A DNA stretch of 64,000 nucleotides, taken from the NCBI GenBank assembly GCA_036346225.1, contig JARFIW010001111.1:1302001-1366000 (forward strand), given 5' to 3'. Positions within the stretch are counted from its first letter, which is position 1. Every line of letters begins with the position of its first letter. A program made the translations under genes and the position numbers. The notes under the pieces were generated by a model. It did no database searches. It was not told the origin of the DNA and saw only the letters and a list, made by a program, of their open reading frames with translations. The stretch comes from Platerodrilus igneus. Its lineage: Eukaryota > Arthropoda > Insecta > Coleoptera > Lycidae. Shown piece by piece: positions 10,229 through 21,405 of this stretch.

Positions 10229-11541
10229 TTGAGTAGTTTGTATATGCCAATTACAAGAAGCCAAAGTAAAATGGACGCAGAAACTTTAATAAATTTCCTT
10301 AAGGATTTTAAATCCGATATGAAGAAAAAGTGTAGTGAAAATGCTGAGAAAATGGAATGGTTAAGTGAAAATGCTGAAAAAATGAAAGAAAGGTTGGCTA
10401 AACTAGAAATGACACTTAGTGAAAGCGTAGTGGGCTCATTTGAACTGGAATCGACCCCTAATGAGTTTAAATACGGTATGGAAGTGACACTTAGTGAAAA
10501 TGTTGCGTAAATGGAAGAAAAGTTGAATGAAAATACAGCCACGTTAGAACAAAAATTAATGGAAAGCTCCATTGCATTGAAAGAAGATGTCACCAAACAG
10601 GTAAAAACAGTTGAACAAAAGTTGGTCAATAAATTGGTAAAAATGGAAGAAGTGATGAGGCTGCAAGAACAAGTGATTTCACTAACAACGCGGTCACTTG
10701 AATTAGCAAACCCAGTTGTAAATAAGAACATCCCAGAAATAAGAAGCATAGAAGGAAACTAGTTAATACCGTCAAAATTGAAAGTTAAACCACCCACATT
10801 CGATGATAAAACACCTTGGCCCACATATTTGAAACAATGTGAAGCTGCTGTAATAGACAACGGTTGGTGCAACAAAGAAAATACTATCTCTTTAATAGTG
10901 GCAATATGGGGGAAGCTCTTAACATCTTGCAAACGGTTTCCGATCACCAGCGGAATGATTACGGTCTCTTAACATTGAAGCTTGAGATGAGATATGGAGA
11001 CGCTCACCTTCAACAAGTTTACCATACACAAGTTAAGAACCGCTCGCAAAAGACAAATGAAAGCCTGCAAGAATTCGAAGCTGACATTTCCAGATTAGTT
11101 AGATTGTCATACGCAACGGCACCAGATAGCTTCCTCGAACAACTGGCTGTTCAAACATTTGTGGATGGCGTTAAAGATGGCAAAATACAGCAAGCGCTAA
11201 GATTAGCACGGCCAAAAATGTTAGATGATGCACTGGCTCATGCGCTTGAATTTGAAGCAGCTAAGCAGACATCACACAGGGTGAATCACAAAGTTCGATC
11301 TGCCTTAGAAGAACCTGGTCAATCGCAGAACAGCATAGAAGAAATAAGCAACCGTGTTTTTGAAAAACAAAAGGTGGAAAGGCTGGAAAGACAACGATCA
11401 CGGAGATGGAGTCTGCAATGCTGGAGCTGCGGTGAAGTCATATACAGAGACGCTGTACTCAACCAAAAAAAGAACGGGTTGAGCAGCAGGAAAACTAAAG
11501 CAAGTCGACGTAAGGGGGCGAACGTCGACAGCACCACGTAG
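10229..11541 (+). pseudogene. gag: gag of element 2 (Ty3/Gypsy), broken
   Basis: The first 94 codons are coiled-coil rich, with repeats of the type SENAEKM. An in-frame TAA at 10508-10510 is followed at once by an ATG, and the same frame continues to 10762. Frame changes then lead to the capsid region: KVKPPTFDDKTPWPTYLKQ at about 10780, then 10864-11541. A degraded zinc knuckle (CWSCGEVIYRDA) near 11422 keeps only the first Cys pair. The protein would have formed the particle of the element. A nonsense codon plus frameshifts and the missing knuckle residues show that it is dead. Protease follows directly. Confidence 0.82.
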
Positions 11542-11938
11542 TGCCCCTGAGATTATCATCCGTTCTGCATCATCGATGGGAAGTCTGGACAGCATTTATA
11601 TTGATGGTAGAATTAATGGTACGGTTGTCCGATTACTCGTGGATACAGGAGCAACATGGACTATTGTAAGACCAGACTTAGTTGGTCGTGGAATAGTGCT
11701 ACCTGCGTCGGTATGTCTTTGAACGGCAAGTGGTGAAAAAATCTCTCCTCACGGAGAGACTGCCATAACGTTGGGAATTAGAGACAAACTAATTACTCAT
11801 CGGGCATTGGTAGCTGAAATTACAGAAGAAGTTATTTTGGGAATGGACCTCATGAGAGAATATGGGTTTTATGTGAAAATGAAAGGAAATGTGCGTCGGA
11901 TAGTTGAGGACGAGATTGCATTTCAAGGGACGAGTTAA
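11542..11938 (+). pseudogene. pro: aspartic protease of element 2, broken
   Basis: The reading LLVDTGATWTIV (about 11635-11670) is the retropepsin active-site block, and ILGMDLMREYGF (about 11837-11870) is the flap-end block of Gypsy proteases. One in-frame stop lies between them (near 11721) and another closes the frame at 11936-11938. No ATG-start frame covers it. It belongs to the gag-pol polyprotein of element 2. Confidence 0.8.
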
Positions 11939-11941
11939 CCA

Positions 11942-12959
11942 GACGATGCAAGTACGAATGATTTGTTGTATGAAAATACCTGAGGAGACGGAAATGATCG
12001 CGATGGGACGCCCGGATGGTACGCTGCGGGAAGGACAAGTATGCATGATGGAAGCAACTGACTCGGGAATGGGCCAGGAGGGATTACTGATTGGAAAAAC
12101 GCTGTGAAAGTTTCGAAATATGATACCAGTAAGAGTGCTAAACATTAATTTGCATACGGTGATCCTGAAGAAAGACATGATTGTGGAAAGTTGCATTCCA
12201 GTATGCCATACTAAACATTGTGTGAACGACACAAAAGATAAACCAGCCAACGGCTGCTCACAGAAACAGTTGGATATGTTGATACCATCGTGTCAAGGAT
12301 TAAACGGCGACCAACTGGGCAAGGTAAAAGAACTGGTCGGACGATATCGAGGTGTGTTTACACTGGATGATAGTGAGAAAGGAAGAACGAACGTTGTGTA
12401 ACACAAGATCAATACTGGAGATGCGCAACCGATACGACAACATTCCAGGGGCTTCCTTTGGCGAGACGTAAGGAAGTCGAGCAAATTAAGACAGACACGG
12501 AAGAACAGGGAGTGGGTGAGCCCTTCAATAGTTCATGGGCATCCCCGGTAGTGCTTGTCAAGAAAAAGAAAGGGATCGACAAGGTTTTGTATAGACGACC
12601 AGTGGCTAAACAATGTCACAAAGAAAGACAGCTATCCTTTGCCCAGAATTGATGACACGTTGGATACTGGGTCCGGATCTAAATGGTTTTCGGCCTTGGA
12701 CTTGAAAAGCGGATACTGGCAGGTAGGTTTGGAACGAAACGATAAAGATAAAACTGCGTGTACAATTGGAACTGGATTATGGCAATTCAAGGTCATGCTC
12801 TTTGGATTATGCAATGCCCCTGCTACTTTTGAACGTTTGATAGAGTTGATATTGCGTGGACTGTCCTGGAAAACATGTCTGGTGTACCTAGACGACGTGA
12901 CAGTGTTAGGAGCATCTTTTGAAGAACATCTTAAGAACCTAGAGGAGATATTTCAATGA
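11942..12959 (+). pseudogene. pol: reverse transcriptase of element 2, truncated
   Basis: Pieces in three frames cover the protease-RT linker (11904-12401) and the RT palm: SSWASPVVLVKKKKG near 12525, then YPLPRIDDTLDTGSG to a stop at 12957-12959. Motifs include FSALDLKSGYWQV, LFGLCNAPATFER and the active site VYLDDV near 12885. Sequence before the palm is altered (a broken FCVDYR-type block), and the element stops shortly after the YLDD helix. RNase H and integrase are absent. This is the 3' limit of recognisable element 2 sequence, and no 3' LTR is seen nearby. Confidence 0.85.
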
Positions 12960-12969
12960 TTACACGGGG

Positions 12970-14330
12970 CAAACCTTAAAACCTTAAAATAAGAAATTGC
13001 AGTCAGATATACTCAGGACGCGGTGGAGAGTAGGTTAATCCGAGATAGATGCGCGGGAATTAATCAAGCCGCCCCTAGTTAACGTGGGTATAATTATTAT
13101 ACGTGTATTGGGGAAGTCGGCCTCAGTACTAAATTGCAAAGACGGAAAATATCAGGTTTAGACTCAATCTGTTATTTTCAAAAGTTACTGTGTTAGACGC
13201 GTAAGATTTAATTATATTAATCTGTGTAGCTTTGATACTGTCAAGTCGTTAATTGTATGTATTGAATTGACGGAATTATATTAATTACTTAATTGTCTGT
13301 AGTGTAATGATTGTAGATACAAACCCACCCCCTAGACAGGATACTTACTAATAAAGGAATTTAATTTTAAATAACTTCTACGATATATTTTCGAAAATGG
13401 CGGGCTTGAATATTTTCTTTGGAAACAATCGAAGATTGTCGAAGACACTTGAAGAGTGCACAAGCGCGGTCACTAAACCAATTAGAATTAATACCGAGTA
13501 TTCCGTACTTTCGTAGGTTGCTCATTTCCTAGAACCTAGTCTTCTGTATAGCGGTCAGCACGTAATTATTTCTAGAACCGGTAAGTACTCGATATCGCCC
13601 AAATAGAGAATTAGATGCTCGATGTTTGTCAACTTCCGATTCCCTCGTAAAAAGTAGAAAAAACTCAGTCAATCATCCATCTGACTTATACTTCGACCCG
13701 CTCCCGTTCTGATAATTTCCAAACATTTTTCAAAACGACAATGGTCTCAGAATTTTTAAACCTTCGAGGGATCTATTAGTCGTGATCAATTACACGTTCG
13801 AGTTACCCGTAAACTAACATATTTTATAGTAACAGTGCTCTGTATAATACATGCATACCCCTTCTCTGCGCTACTGCTATTCTTGTAGTTGTTTGAAAAA
13901 GTCAGTCACCTTTTTTTACTGCTAGAGCCGCTGCAAAGCACCATTCTATACTTTCTTTAAAAGTATAGCACATCGCGCACTTTTTTGTCTGATAATTAAA
14001 TTTTGCTCATGTAGGCTTGTACACTTTCGCATATTTAAACATCTAATACGATCGATTATCCACTTTTGATTATTCTAACGGGAACCACCATACATTCCGC
14101 CGCACCGTTCTCTTTTGAATCCAACGATCCGATGAGATCCCACACAGTAACACCAAACGTATCTTTCCTACTATTTGTTAAACAAAAACTACCGGCATCG
14201 CCATGTCCGTATGTGAACGTAAGCAGATGTTTTATTTAGTCCAAGAAAACTACTATTTTTCTAAACCACAATTAATAATCGTCTTTATAGGTTTAACATT
14301 TCTACCATTTCCCAATGACTGGTTCTACTT
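12970..14330. other. no gene recognised; ancient repeat sequence
   Basis: There is no open frame worth reporting. A few segments (near 13605 and 13870) match, in order, segments near 17386 and 17522, so at least 13600-14500 is an old collinear copy of the 17.3-18.1 kb region. Confidence 0.5.
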
Positions 14331-14334
14331 CAAT

Positions 14335-14490
14335 TTCTTATTGGAGAGAATCCTTATTCTCCCACGCACTGTTGCGTAGTTGCATGCCCGCCCCTTTTGG
14401 GAATATATGCTCATTATAGATTGTAGGACCCTCGATTTTACTTAACTACACTTCGTGAGACCCCTTTAATCTTTTTAATCGTGTCTTTCT
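14335..14490 (-). pseudogene. decayed copy of the unknown protein at 17.9-18.3 kb
   Basis: Bases 14339-14440 closely match 17999-18100: GAATCCTTATTCTCCCACGC against GAAAATCCTTATTCTCCCAC, then GTTGCGTAGTTGCATG in both. The frame is lost here. Matching outliers on both sides keep the same order, which supports an old duplication or a dispersed repeat. Confidence 0.65.
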
Positions 14491-14499
14491 CGCCTACAA

Positions 14500-17420
14500 T
14501 ACAGTAGGACTTGGCTTTTGTACAAATTCTAATACTAGACTCCCATTAAATTCGTCTTTAAATTTCCCTACAACTTTTTTGTTGACAAGCGGTATTGTAA
14601 AAAAAATTATTTCCTCGTGAATATCAGATAGCAAATTGGACCTCCATATAACATAAACGACTACCTTACCTGATATGACAAGATCGAGAATGTCTTATTA
14701 ATGACGGAAGCCCAAGGTAAAGTTGGACGGAAAACGACTTGAGGAAAAGAAAAATTCTTTTAGATAAACGGCTAGTAGAGTGTTAGCTCTGGGTAGATCA
14801 TGAGCTTGGGTCATGGGTTGTCTGTTGACCAAAAATATAGATAAAGAGCGCCGCCGTATTTTTCAATACAACAACATACAAAGATACATGTACTTGTATT
14901 AGGGGAATGCGGAAACCTGAAGTCTACACCGCTTATATAGCCACAACACCTATATATCAACCTTGCAAAGCACTTACCAAAATATCAATTGCCAGATGTA
15001 TTACAGATGTCTCGACTTAACTTGTGAACAAACAAATGCACAACATGGACACCGCTTGTGTCCTTAAAATATTCACCAAAAATAATATAATTGAATTTAA
15101 GTTCCAAAAATATACACTCAGGGTATTTGTTATCATTAGACACAGTTAACCTTTTGCTTATTACGAACCTATAAATTTCACTTGAATTTTTAATAATAAA
15201 ATAGTTAAGCAAAAATAAATTCTATTCAATTAAATTGTCTCTGCTTGTTTCAGCATTAACTTTTTCAACAAAAATTTACATAAAAAGAAACTAGTAAGGT
15301 TATGTCTTCAAAAAAAAACACAAAGATCTCTAAATTGAATACTTCTACATAAGTTTACTATAAGGTTTATGCTTTCTTTATAACTCATATTTCAAATTTT
15401 AATTATAGGCATCAGTAGTACTACGGTCGACTTTACAAGTGAGAAATTAGATTATTTTACGTCTTATAAAAATGTATCATTCAAACAAAGAGTTAGCTTT
15501 ACTTTATATCGTCTAAAAAAATTCATTATGTTCTTTAAAATTAAATTACATGACCTCAAAATAACCAAAGATATTTTTTAAGTAACGCAATATAACATGT
15601 GGTAATTATGTTGAATAACTAGATATTTTTGACATCATATGTCAATCTTTTTTAGTGTAACCACTACTGTCTGCTTGTGAAACAAATACGATAGGCAAAC
15701 TACGTAGCCATCTTTAAAATTTTGTAAAGTTACAAGAATAGTACGGGATCTTTCTTTTTCTAAATAAATTTTAAGATAACTAAATCAAAGTAAAATTTCA
15801 ACCTTCGATCATTCGTAAAACATTTAAATAAATATAATTGGAATTAAAGGTTAAATGTCACTCACGTGCCGAAGTACAGTTCAATCAAAAAAACTTGAAC
15901 TTTTAGACTAGAACCAAATAACACCAGATGTGGACGATTCCATATACATCTGCGATGCACGCAATAAGAAAACATACCATTATGACCGAATTTTACGCTG
16001 GAATTATAAAAGATCTTCCGAACAAAATATTATCTAACCAAACCAAATCTCCATTAAATATGTCCTATTATTTTCTTGCATTCTAAATTTCAAACTAAAT
16101 CTTGATTTCAGTGGTATTCTAAATTTCAACTAAATATTGATTTCCGTGGTATTGCACTACGAAGAAAGCATTAATAAAATTTATCTAATTAATTATACCA
16201 ACTGTTTTAATGATGGGGGCTTCTATCTTCTTCGGTCTGCAGGAATCAACTAACTTTGCTGAAGGTGGAATACAGAATAAAACCATCACCCAAAAGCTGT
16301 CAGGAACCACATTCAGACACGAAGGTTGAACTAATTATACTTTTTTACGAACTCTATTGCAGGTCACGTGCCTGATCATATTGACCCTTCAACGCTCCGA
16401 AGAGCAGCTTACTTGTTCAAGCGCTGATCGAAAAGTGACACGAAATGACAGACAAATGATTTGTATTGTAGAAACTTAGAAAAAGCAAAGGAGCAAATAA
16501 TCCATTATATACTTTATGAATTATTTTAAGTGATCAGACATTTATAAATTATATTTTTATTTTATTGAAACATTATATTAGATTAATAAGGAAGTGTAAC
16601 TGAGTAAAGAAATACGTTACAGTATATTGTATTTATTATCCACGGGGTAGTCACTCTTTTGAGATAACTGATATGTATATACAGATATGCGTTAGGGGCA
16701 AAATGCACTTCTAATTAGCAATAAGCATGAGCAGTGGTTACATTTTTGTACAATATACATGTGAATTGAAGGGGTATCAATAAAGCTGTTCTCTGCAAGT
16801 TATTTTTATTCTAAGGCCATCCGGTCATACTTGGTGAAATACATTACAATAACTATATTTTGTTTGGAATCAACTAATATTAGATTTTTCTAGGGAGCCC
16901 AAACCTGTAAATAGATTTTAAATAAGACCACCCCTTACAAAGTTACGCCTTTTAAAGACCCAAATCTCTAATTTTTGCCCATCTTTATTTAACTACATCC
17001 TTAGAACCTTTTTTCGCTACCAAAGACATATGCTTTAACCAACCATTTCCCGAGAAATCTAAAACCGATGTGTTCCGCGAACACCACGTGGAGATAACAC
17101 GTATACTCTGTCAACCAGGATAGAAGCCGGAAGGATTTGGAAGTGGGAAATGTGTGAGAAGAACTTAAAAATTATGGAATCTTAAAACTAATATATACAA
17201 TAGATTTACAAAATCTATACAACTATCTTAGACCTATATCTTTTGCCCCCATGCGTAGATTGATATGCTTCCAGGATGATGTTACGCTAGTCATCTTCGC
17301 TCGATAAACTAATTTTATTAATAAGCTGCCTGTACAAATCGTGTTTTTACTCCGGATACGTACGGCGGCAAGTACTCCATACCAAATAAAGAATTAGATG
17401 CTTGGTGACTGTTAACATCC
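14500..17420. other. no gene recognised
   Basis: AT-rich with scattered stops in all frames. The one open frame of 75 codons (14985-15212, minus) has no recognisable motif and is not supported. A short imperfect direct repeat (ATTCTAAATTTCAA plus a related half) occurs near 16080 and 16115. Confidence 0.5.
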
Positions 17421-17424
17421 GCTT

Positions 17425-17525
17425 CCCTCGTGTACGCCCATGCGCACCCCTGCACGTGCGCACCCCTGCCCATGCGCATTCTAACCCATGCGCGCCCCTA
17501 CCCATGCGCACCCCTCTCTGTGCGA
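17425..17525 (-). repeat. GC-rich minisatellite, left inverted copy
   Basis: About five degenerate units of GGGGTGCGCATGGGCA (minus strand). The same unit recurs in opposite orientation at 18958-19085, and both copies end in a GCGTACAC block. GC content stands out sharply from the surroundings. Confidence 0.85.
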
Positions 17526-17875
17526 CTGCTATTTCGTGGTAACGTCACAGCCTTTTGTAAATAAAGAGCAATGTAATACTATTCTAAAATTTTTATTCTA
17601 ACATACATAACAAAATTTTAAAAAAATTTAATACCAAGCATGGAGTCATTTAAACTTAATTTTAATAAAAAGTTATACACAGAAAACAGTCCTTTCTTCA
17701 TGTTTGTTTGGAGTGGTTTTAATTTCAGCTAATTTTATTCGCAGCTTAAAATTTAAAATCGACACCTAAGTCCTCTATCTCTTTTTCTAGCCAATAGTTT
17801 GATACATAGAGACCGTCTAGGTTTTCGAATTGTAAAATGTACCGAAGTTTGTCTCTATATATCAAGTTTTTGATT

Positions 17876-18957
17876 TCACCGACAAACAAGATCCATTCCA
17901 TCGTGTAATTCGTGCAGCTTGTGACGATCTTTTAATCGCGGCTCTCTCATTATATCCTGCATACGTATCTTGTTAGCTTGATCGACTTCTTCTTGTCGGT
18001 ATTGGAGAAAATCCTTATTCTCCCACTCACTGTTGCGTAGTTGCATGTCCACCACTTTTGGAAATATATGGTTGTTATAGGTTGTAAGACCCTCGGTTTT
18101 AAATGATCCGAAAGGTTCTTTACTAGGCAAATATACAATGTTTAGCGGAACCCCTTTGCGTGTGGTGTACGCCAACGTTACGAAACCCGCATTCCTTAGT
18201 TCGTCTATGTTATCTGCCATTTCGATAAATACGTTTTTAGAATAACCTTTTAAAAAGTATACGGATTTAGTACCATCCTTTTCCGCAAGGACGGTAGTCC
18301 AACTTTCGTTGTTTTGCATCCATTTCCTCTAATTCCAGTTGTCTTTTTCTTACACTTACAGCGTATGGCGTGCATAATGGGGCGATTTCCTTTAGCGTAA
18401 ACGGATAGAGTTTACTGCCAATATTTACGCATTATCGTACAACCTCTAGACGAATGTTAGGCGTATCTATTAACCCCAATTCCGAAATGACTATTTCTTT
18501 TGGAATTGTAGAATATGGTGTTGTAGATTGTGTCAAATATGTACTACCTGCTTTAATGTAGCATTTGTGTAAGATTTTTATTTTATCTTAGCTATCTTGC
18601 TCTACTATCTCCAAAAATTTACAGGTAAATAGTTAAAACTAAAAGCCGAAAGCACATACTTTATCAATTTTTCCCTCTCCTCTGCTTTTTCGGAGAACGT
18701 AATTTGCAAGCCCGTCAATTTCTTTGTATTGCCATTCCCCCCATACACGTACTGTAATAGGTTATTATACACTAAACAGCAGCTATTTTGTAGCTTGTAC
18801 AATAGCTTACTCCACATTTTGGCAAGTGGTACCGAGTACATTGGCACCTTTAGGAAGTATAACTTACTATCTTCCAATAAGGTTAAACAGTCATTTAAGG
18901 GATTATACACCCGTTTCGCACTGACATAGCTTTCAATTGTACAGTTGTATATTACAA
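17876..18957 (-). pseudogene. unrecognised protein remnant between inverted minisatellites
   Basis: On the minus strand an upstream open piece (about 18957-18605, ending LPVNFWR) is followed, after frame changes, by pieces through 18600-18320 (including STIPKEIVISELGLIDTP and LYPFTLKEIAPLCTPYAV). A 147-codon open frame then runs 18319-17876 (WTTVLAEKDGTKSVYFLKGY at its start, HDGMDLVCR at its end). Together they read as one protein of about 350 residues. It has mixed beta-like hydrophobic pattern, no signal peptide, no membrane segment and no catalytic motif that I recognise. A structural protein of a virus-like or self-synthesising element is one possibility, a host-gene fragment another. 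It was open recently, as only a few frame breaks are visible, and an older copy lies at 14.4 kb. Confidence 0.5.
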
Positions 18958-19085
18958 GAATGCGTATGGGCAGGAGTGCGCACGCGAAGGGGTTCGCATG
19001 GGCAGGGGGTGCGCGTGCAGGAGTGCGCATGGGCAGGGGGTGCGCGCGCAGGGGTGCGCATGGGCACAGGCGTGCTTAGGCGTAC
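18958..19085 (+). repeat. GC-rich minisatellite, right inverted copy
   Basis: Units of GGGGTGCGCATGGGCA type, inverted relative to 17425-17525, so the two could be long terminal inverted repeats of a 1.66-kb element. Reading frames through this repeat give Gly/Arg/Cys-rich products that inflate neighbouring open frames on both strands and are not real. Confidence 0.85.
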
Positions 19086-19099
19086 ACCAGAATGCGAGA

Positions 19100-19888
19100 G
19101 AAACTGCGTTGGAACACCAAAAATCTCAGATATTCATAAACAATATTAGAGGTTTAATAAATAATGTATATGATGAACAGGCGAAATTAATCGTTGTAAA
19201 AGCTTTACTGAAAGACCATGCTGGAGCTTGGTACAATTTAATAGGACAAGAAATTGACACTTACACGGACTTTGAGGACAGATTTTTAAAACATTATTGG
19301 AGTGACCACAGACAGGACCAGGTACAAGACGATTTGATCACAGGGAAATTTAAAGGGGAATTTTTAGGAAGTAGGGAGCAATATGCTATACGAAAGTATA
19401 GCATAGCGAAACAACTTAACCCACCACTGACGGACCGACAGATCATTAAATACTTGTCAAGACATTTTGAGGTAGAAGTGAGGCAACACGTAGCGTTGCA
19501 GAACATTGTAGACGGGGAGATGTTTCTGGAGTACCTGCAAAGGTACGACGACGTTAACAGTGGAAGACCTAGGGAAAATAGGGAAAGCCAGGTGGATGCT
19601 GTAAGATTCGAACGACGAGACAACTACGCAAGACGGGGGAATAATTATACATATCAGAGACAGAATTGGGAACCTCGACGGACATTTTACAGGAGCAATA
19701 GTCTAGGTACGGGAACTGCACCTAGACCGGGACCAACGAGACAGAACAGTTCACCGGACATGACGGGGACAGCAAATACAAACCGGGAAGGTAACAACAC
19801 GGACAGAGTTGAGACGCCAAGGACATACGTGGAAGTGGTAGCTAGACCAGGACCGAGTAGGGAGAACAGACCAAGACAGGATTTTTAG
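19100..19888 (+). pseudogene. gag: gag (capsid and basic tail), 5'-truncated (element 3)
   Basis: Homology to the intact minus-strand Gag at 53842-55242 begins near 19120 (QIFINN) and runs to the common end RQDF-stop at 19886-19888. The capsid region is present (AGAWYNLIGQEIDTYTDFED, ADRFLKHYWSDH type, LNPPLTDRQIIKYLSRHFE), as is the Arg-rich tail without CCHC knuckle. The coiled-coil N-terminus is missing: the open frame upstream of 19100 is only the minisatellite. The capsid part itself has no frame break. The stop codon sits in the sequence GATTTTTAG, and the protease frame is -1 relative to gag. Confidence 0.88.
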
Positions 19889-20982
19889 AGCAGGACAAAC
19901 CACTAGACATCACTGTGTACAAATATAAACATCCCAGAGAATTTTTGAAAATAGAAGAAGAAATTGAGCCAGAAATTATAGAAAAATTTTGTTTGCCCAT
20001 AATTGAGATTAAAATTTTTGAGAAAAATTTAGGAGCATTATTAGATTCAGGAGCTGAGGCGAGTTTGGTATTGGAGGAATTCGTCAATGAAATTAAAGAT
20101 AAAGTGTGTGACAGGATAATGCCAATAAAAAGAAGTCACCTGGTTGCGCCGAATAAAAAACGATTTGCTGTTGTGAATAGCGTGGTTATTTTGAAAGTAG
20201 AGTTAGGTTCAGTAAGCTGTGAACAAGAATTTATAATTGTACCTGGGTTAAAGTTTAAAGGGATATTAGGGGTCGATTGCATAATGAAGTTAGGGGTTAT
20301 AATAGATATGGAGAGGAAAATAGTTAGGATTAGGGATAGGATATTGCCCTGGAAGGCAAGTTATGATGTCACAGAAGATGACATGGGGTTATGTATAAAT
20401 TGTATAGAGGGAGATGATGAAGAGGTGAAAGAGATCGACTCAAGTGAATATAAGGTGGAAAGGTTAGATGAGGTACAATTGATAGTGAAGGAAGAAGCTG
20501 AACAAGTAGAGGTAGAGTCAGGCGCAGCATCAATAGTGGATAACGAGTCAGAATTAAAAAAGATAGAAGTAAAAATAGCATTATGTGACACACAAGAAGT
20601 AAATATAGGCATAAGTGAGTTAAAGGGCAAAGATAATTTTGGTAATTTGAATTTGAATTTAAAAGATTTTTGTAAAATGAATATTGTACATGAAGGGTCT
20701 AGAAGAGATGAAAAGTTTTGTATAGAGGGGAAAGATAAAGATGTTGAGGTAGTATCGTTTGGTTTATCCGCAGAAAAAGAAATAATAATAAATAATAAAC
20801 AGACAAGTGTAGGTACTGAAGAAGAAGAAATATTTAAGAGTCAGGATAAGGATAAGTTTATTTTATGTGAAGCAACAAGGATGATAAGTATAGAAATAGA
20901 AGGAGGAGAAATAGGAATGAAGTGTATTAGGTTTGTAAGAAGAAAGACTTGGAGGATCAAGAAAAGAGTCAGATTTAAATAA
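19889..20982 (+). CDS. pro: protease with deleted RT and basic tail (element 3)
   Basis: An open frame continues from the gag stop in the -1 frame; its first ATG is at 19915 (355 codons). Residues 41-49 hold the retropepsin site ALLDSGAEA, and a second block FKGILGVDCIMKLGV lies near residue 115. After an acidic linker, a remnant of the RT palm (NLNLKDFCKMNIVH and VVSFGLSAEK, near residues 250-295) runs straight into a charged segment and the basic end WRIKKRVRFK. The YxDD site, RNase H and integrase are absent. The copy at 29603-30562 has the same junction and tail, so the deletion was inherited rather than made here. Expression would need -1 frameshifting at the T-run before the gag stop. 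Function without RT is unknown. Confidence 0.82.
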
Positions 20983-21405
20983 GAAATGAAGATTAATGAA
21001 CAAAATATAGAGATAGGTGAATGGCAGTGTAGAAGTTGAATAGTTAGAGATAGAAATAGGATAAATATGGATAGGTGTATATATAAAAGTAGAGATAGGT
21101 GTATAATAGAGTAAAATTTAAATAGATAGGGATAGAAATAGGTGTATAGAGAAAGTAGAAGTAGGTTTATAGAAAATAAAGCTAGGTATAGGATAAATAT
21201 GGGAGATAGTTAGATATAGGTTTAGAATTAGGTAGGTAGAGGTAGGATAAGAATAAATTGTGACAATAGGTAGGGTTAAAAGATATAAAAAATGAAGATA
21301 AAGAGAAAAGTACAAAAGAAGTACGTAAAGAGTCAATAAAGGACGAAAGGGTGAAATGAAAAGAGAAAATAAAATGAAATAAGAGGGTGAAGAGTTAGTA
21401 AGAGT
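20983..21405 (+). repeat. purine-rich GATAGGTGTAGA-type tract
   Basis: Loose low-complexity repeats of ATAGGTRTAGATAG directly after the pro frame. The same tract follows the pro frame at 30563-31057 and precedes LTRs at 23283-23550 and 56985-57060, so it is the 3' untranslated internal part of this group. Confidence 0.8.

Noticed and set aside
18937..19110. Cys/Gly/Arg-rich peptides read from the GC-rich repeat
   Set aside because: Low-complexity readings of a minisatellite in several frames; Gag homology begins only near 19120.
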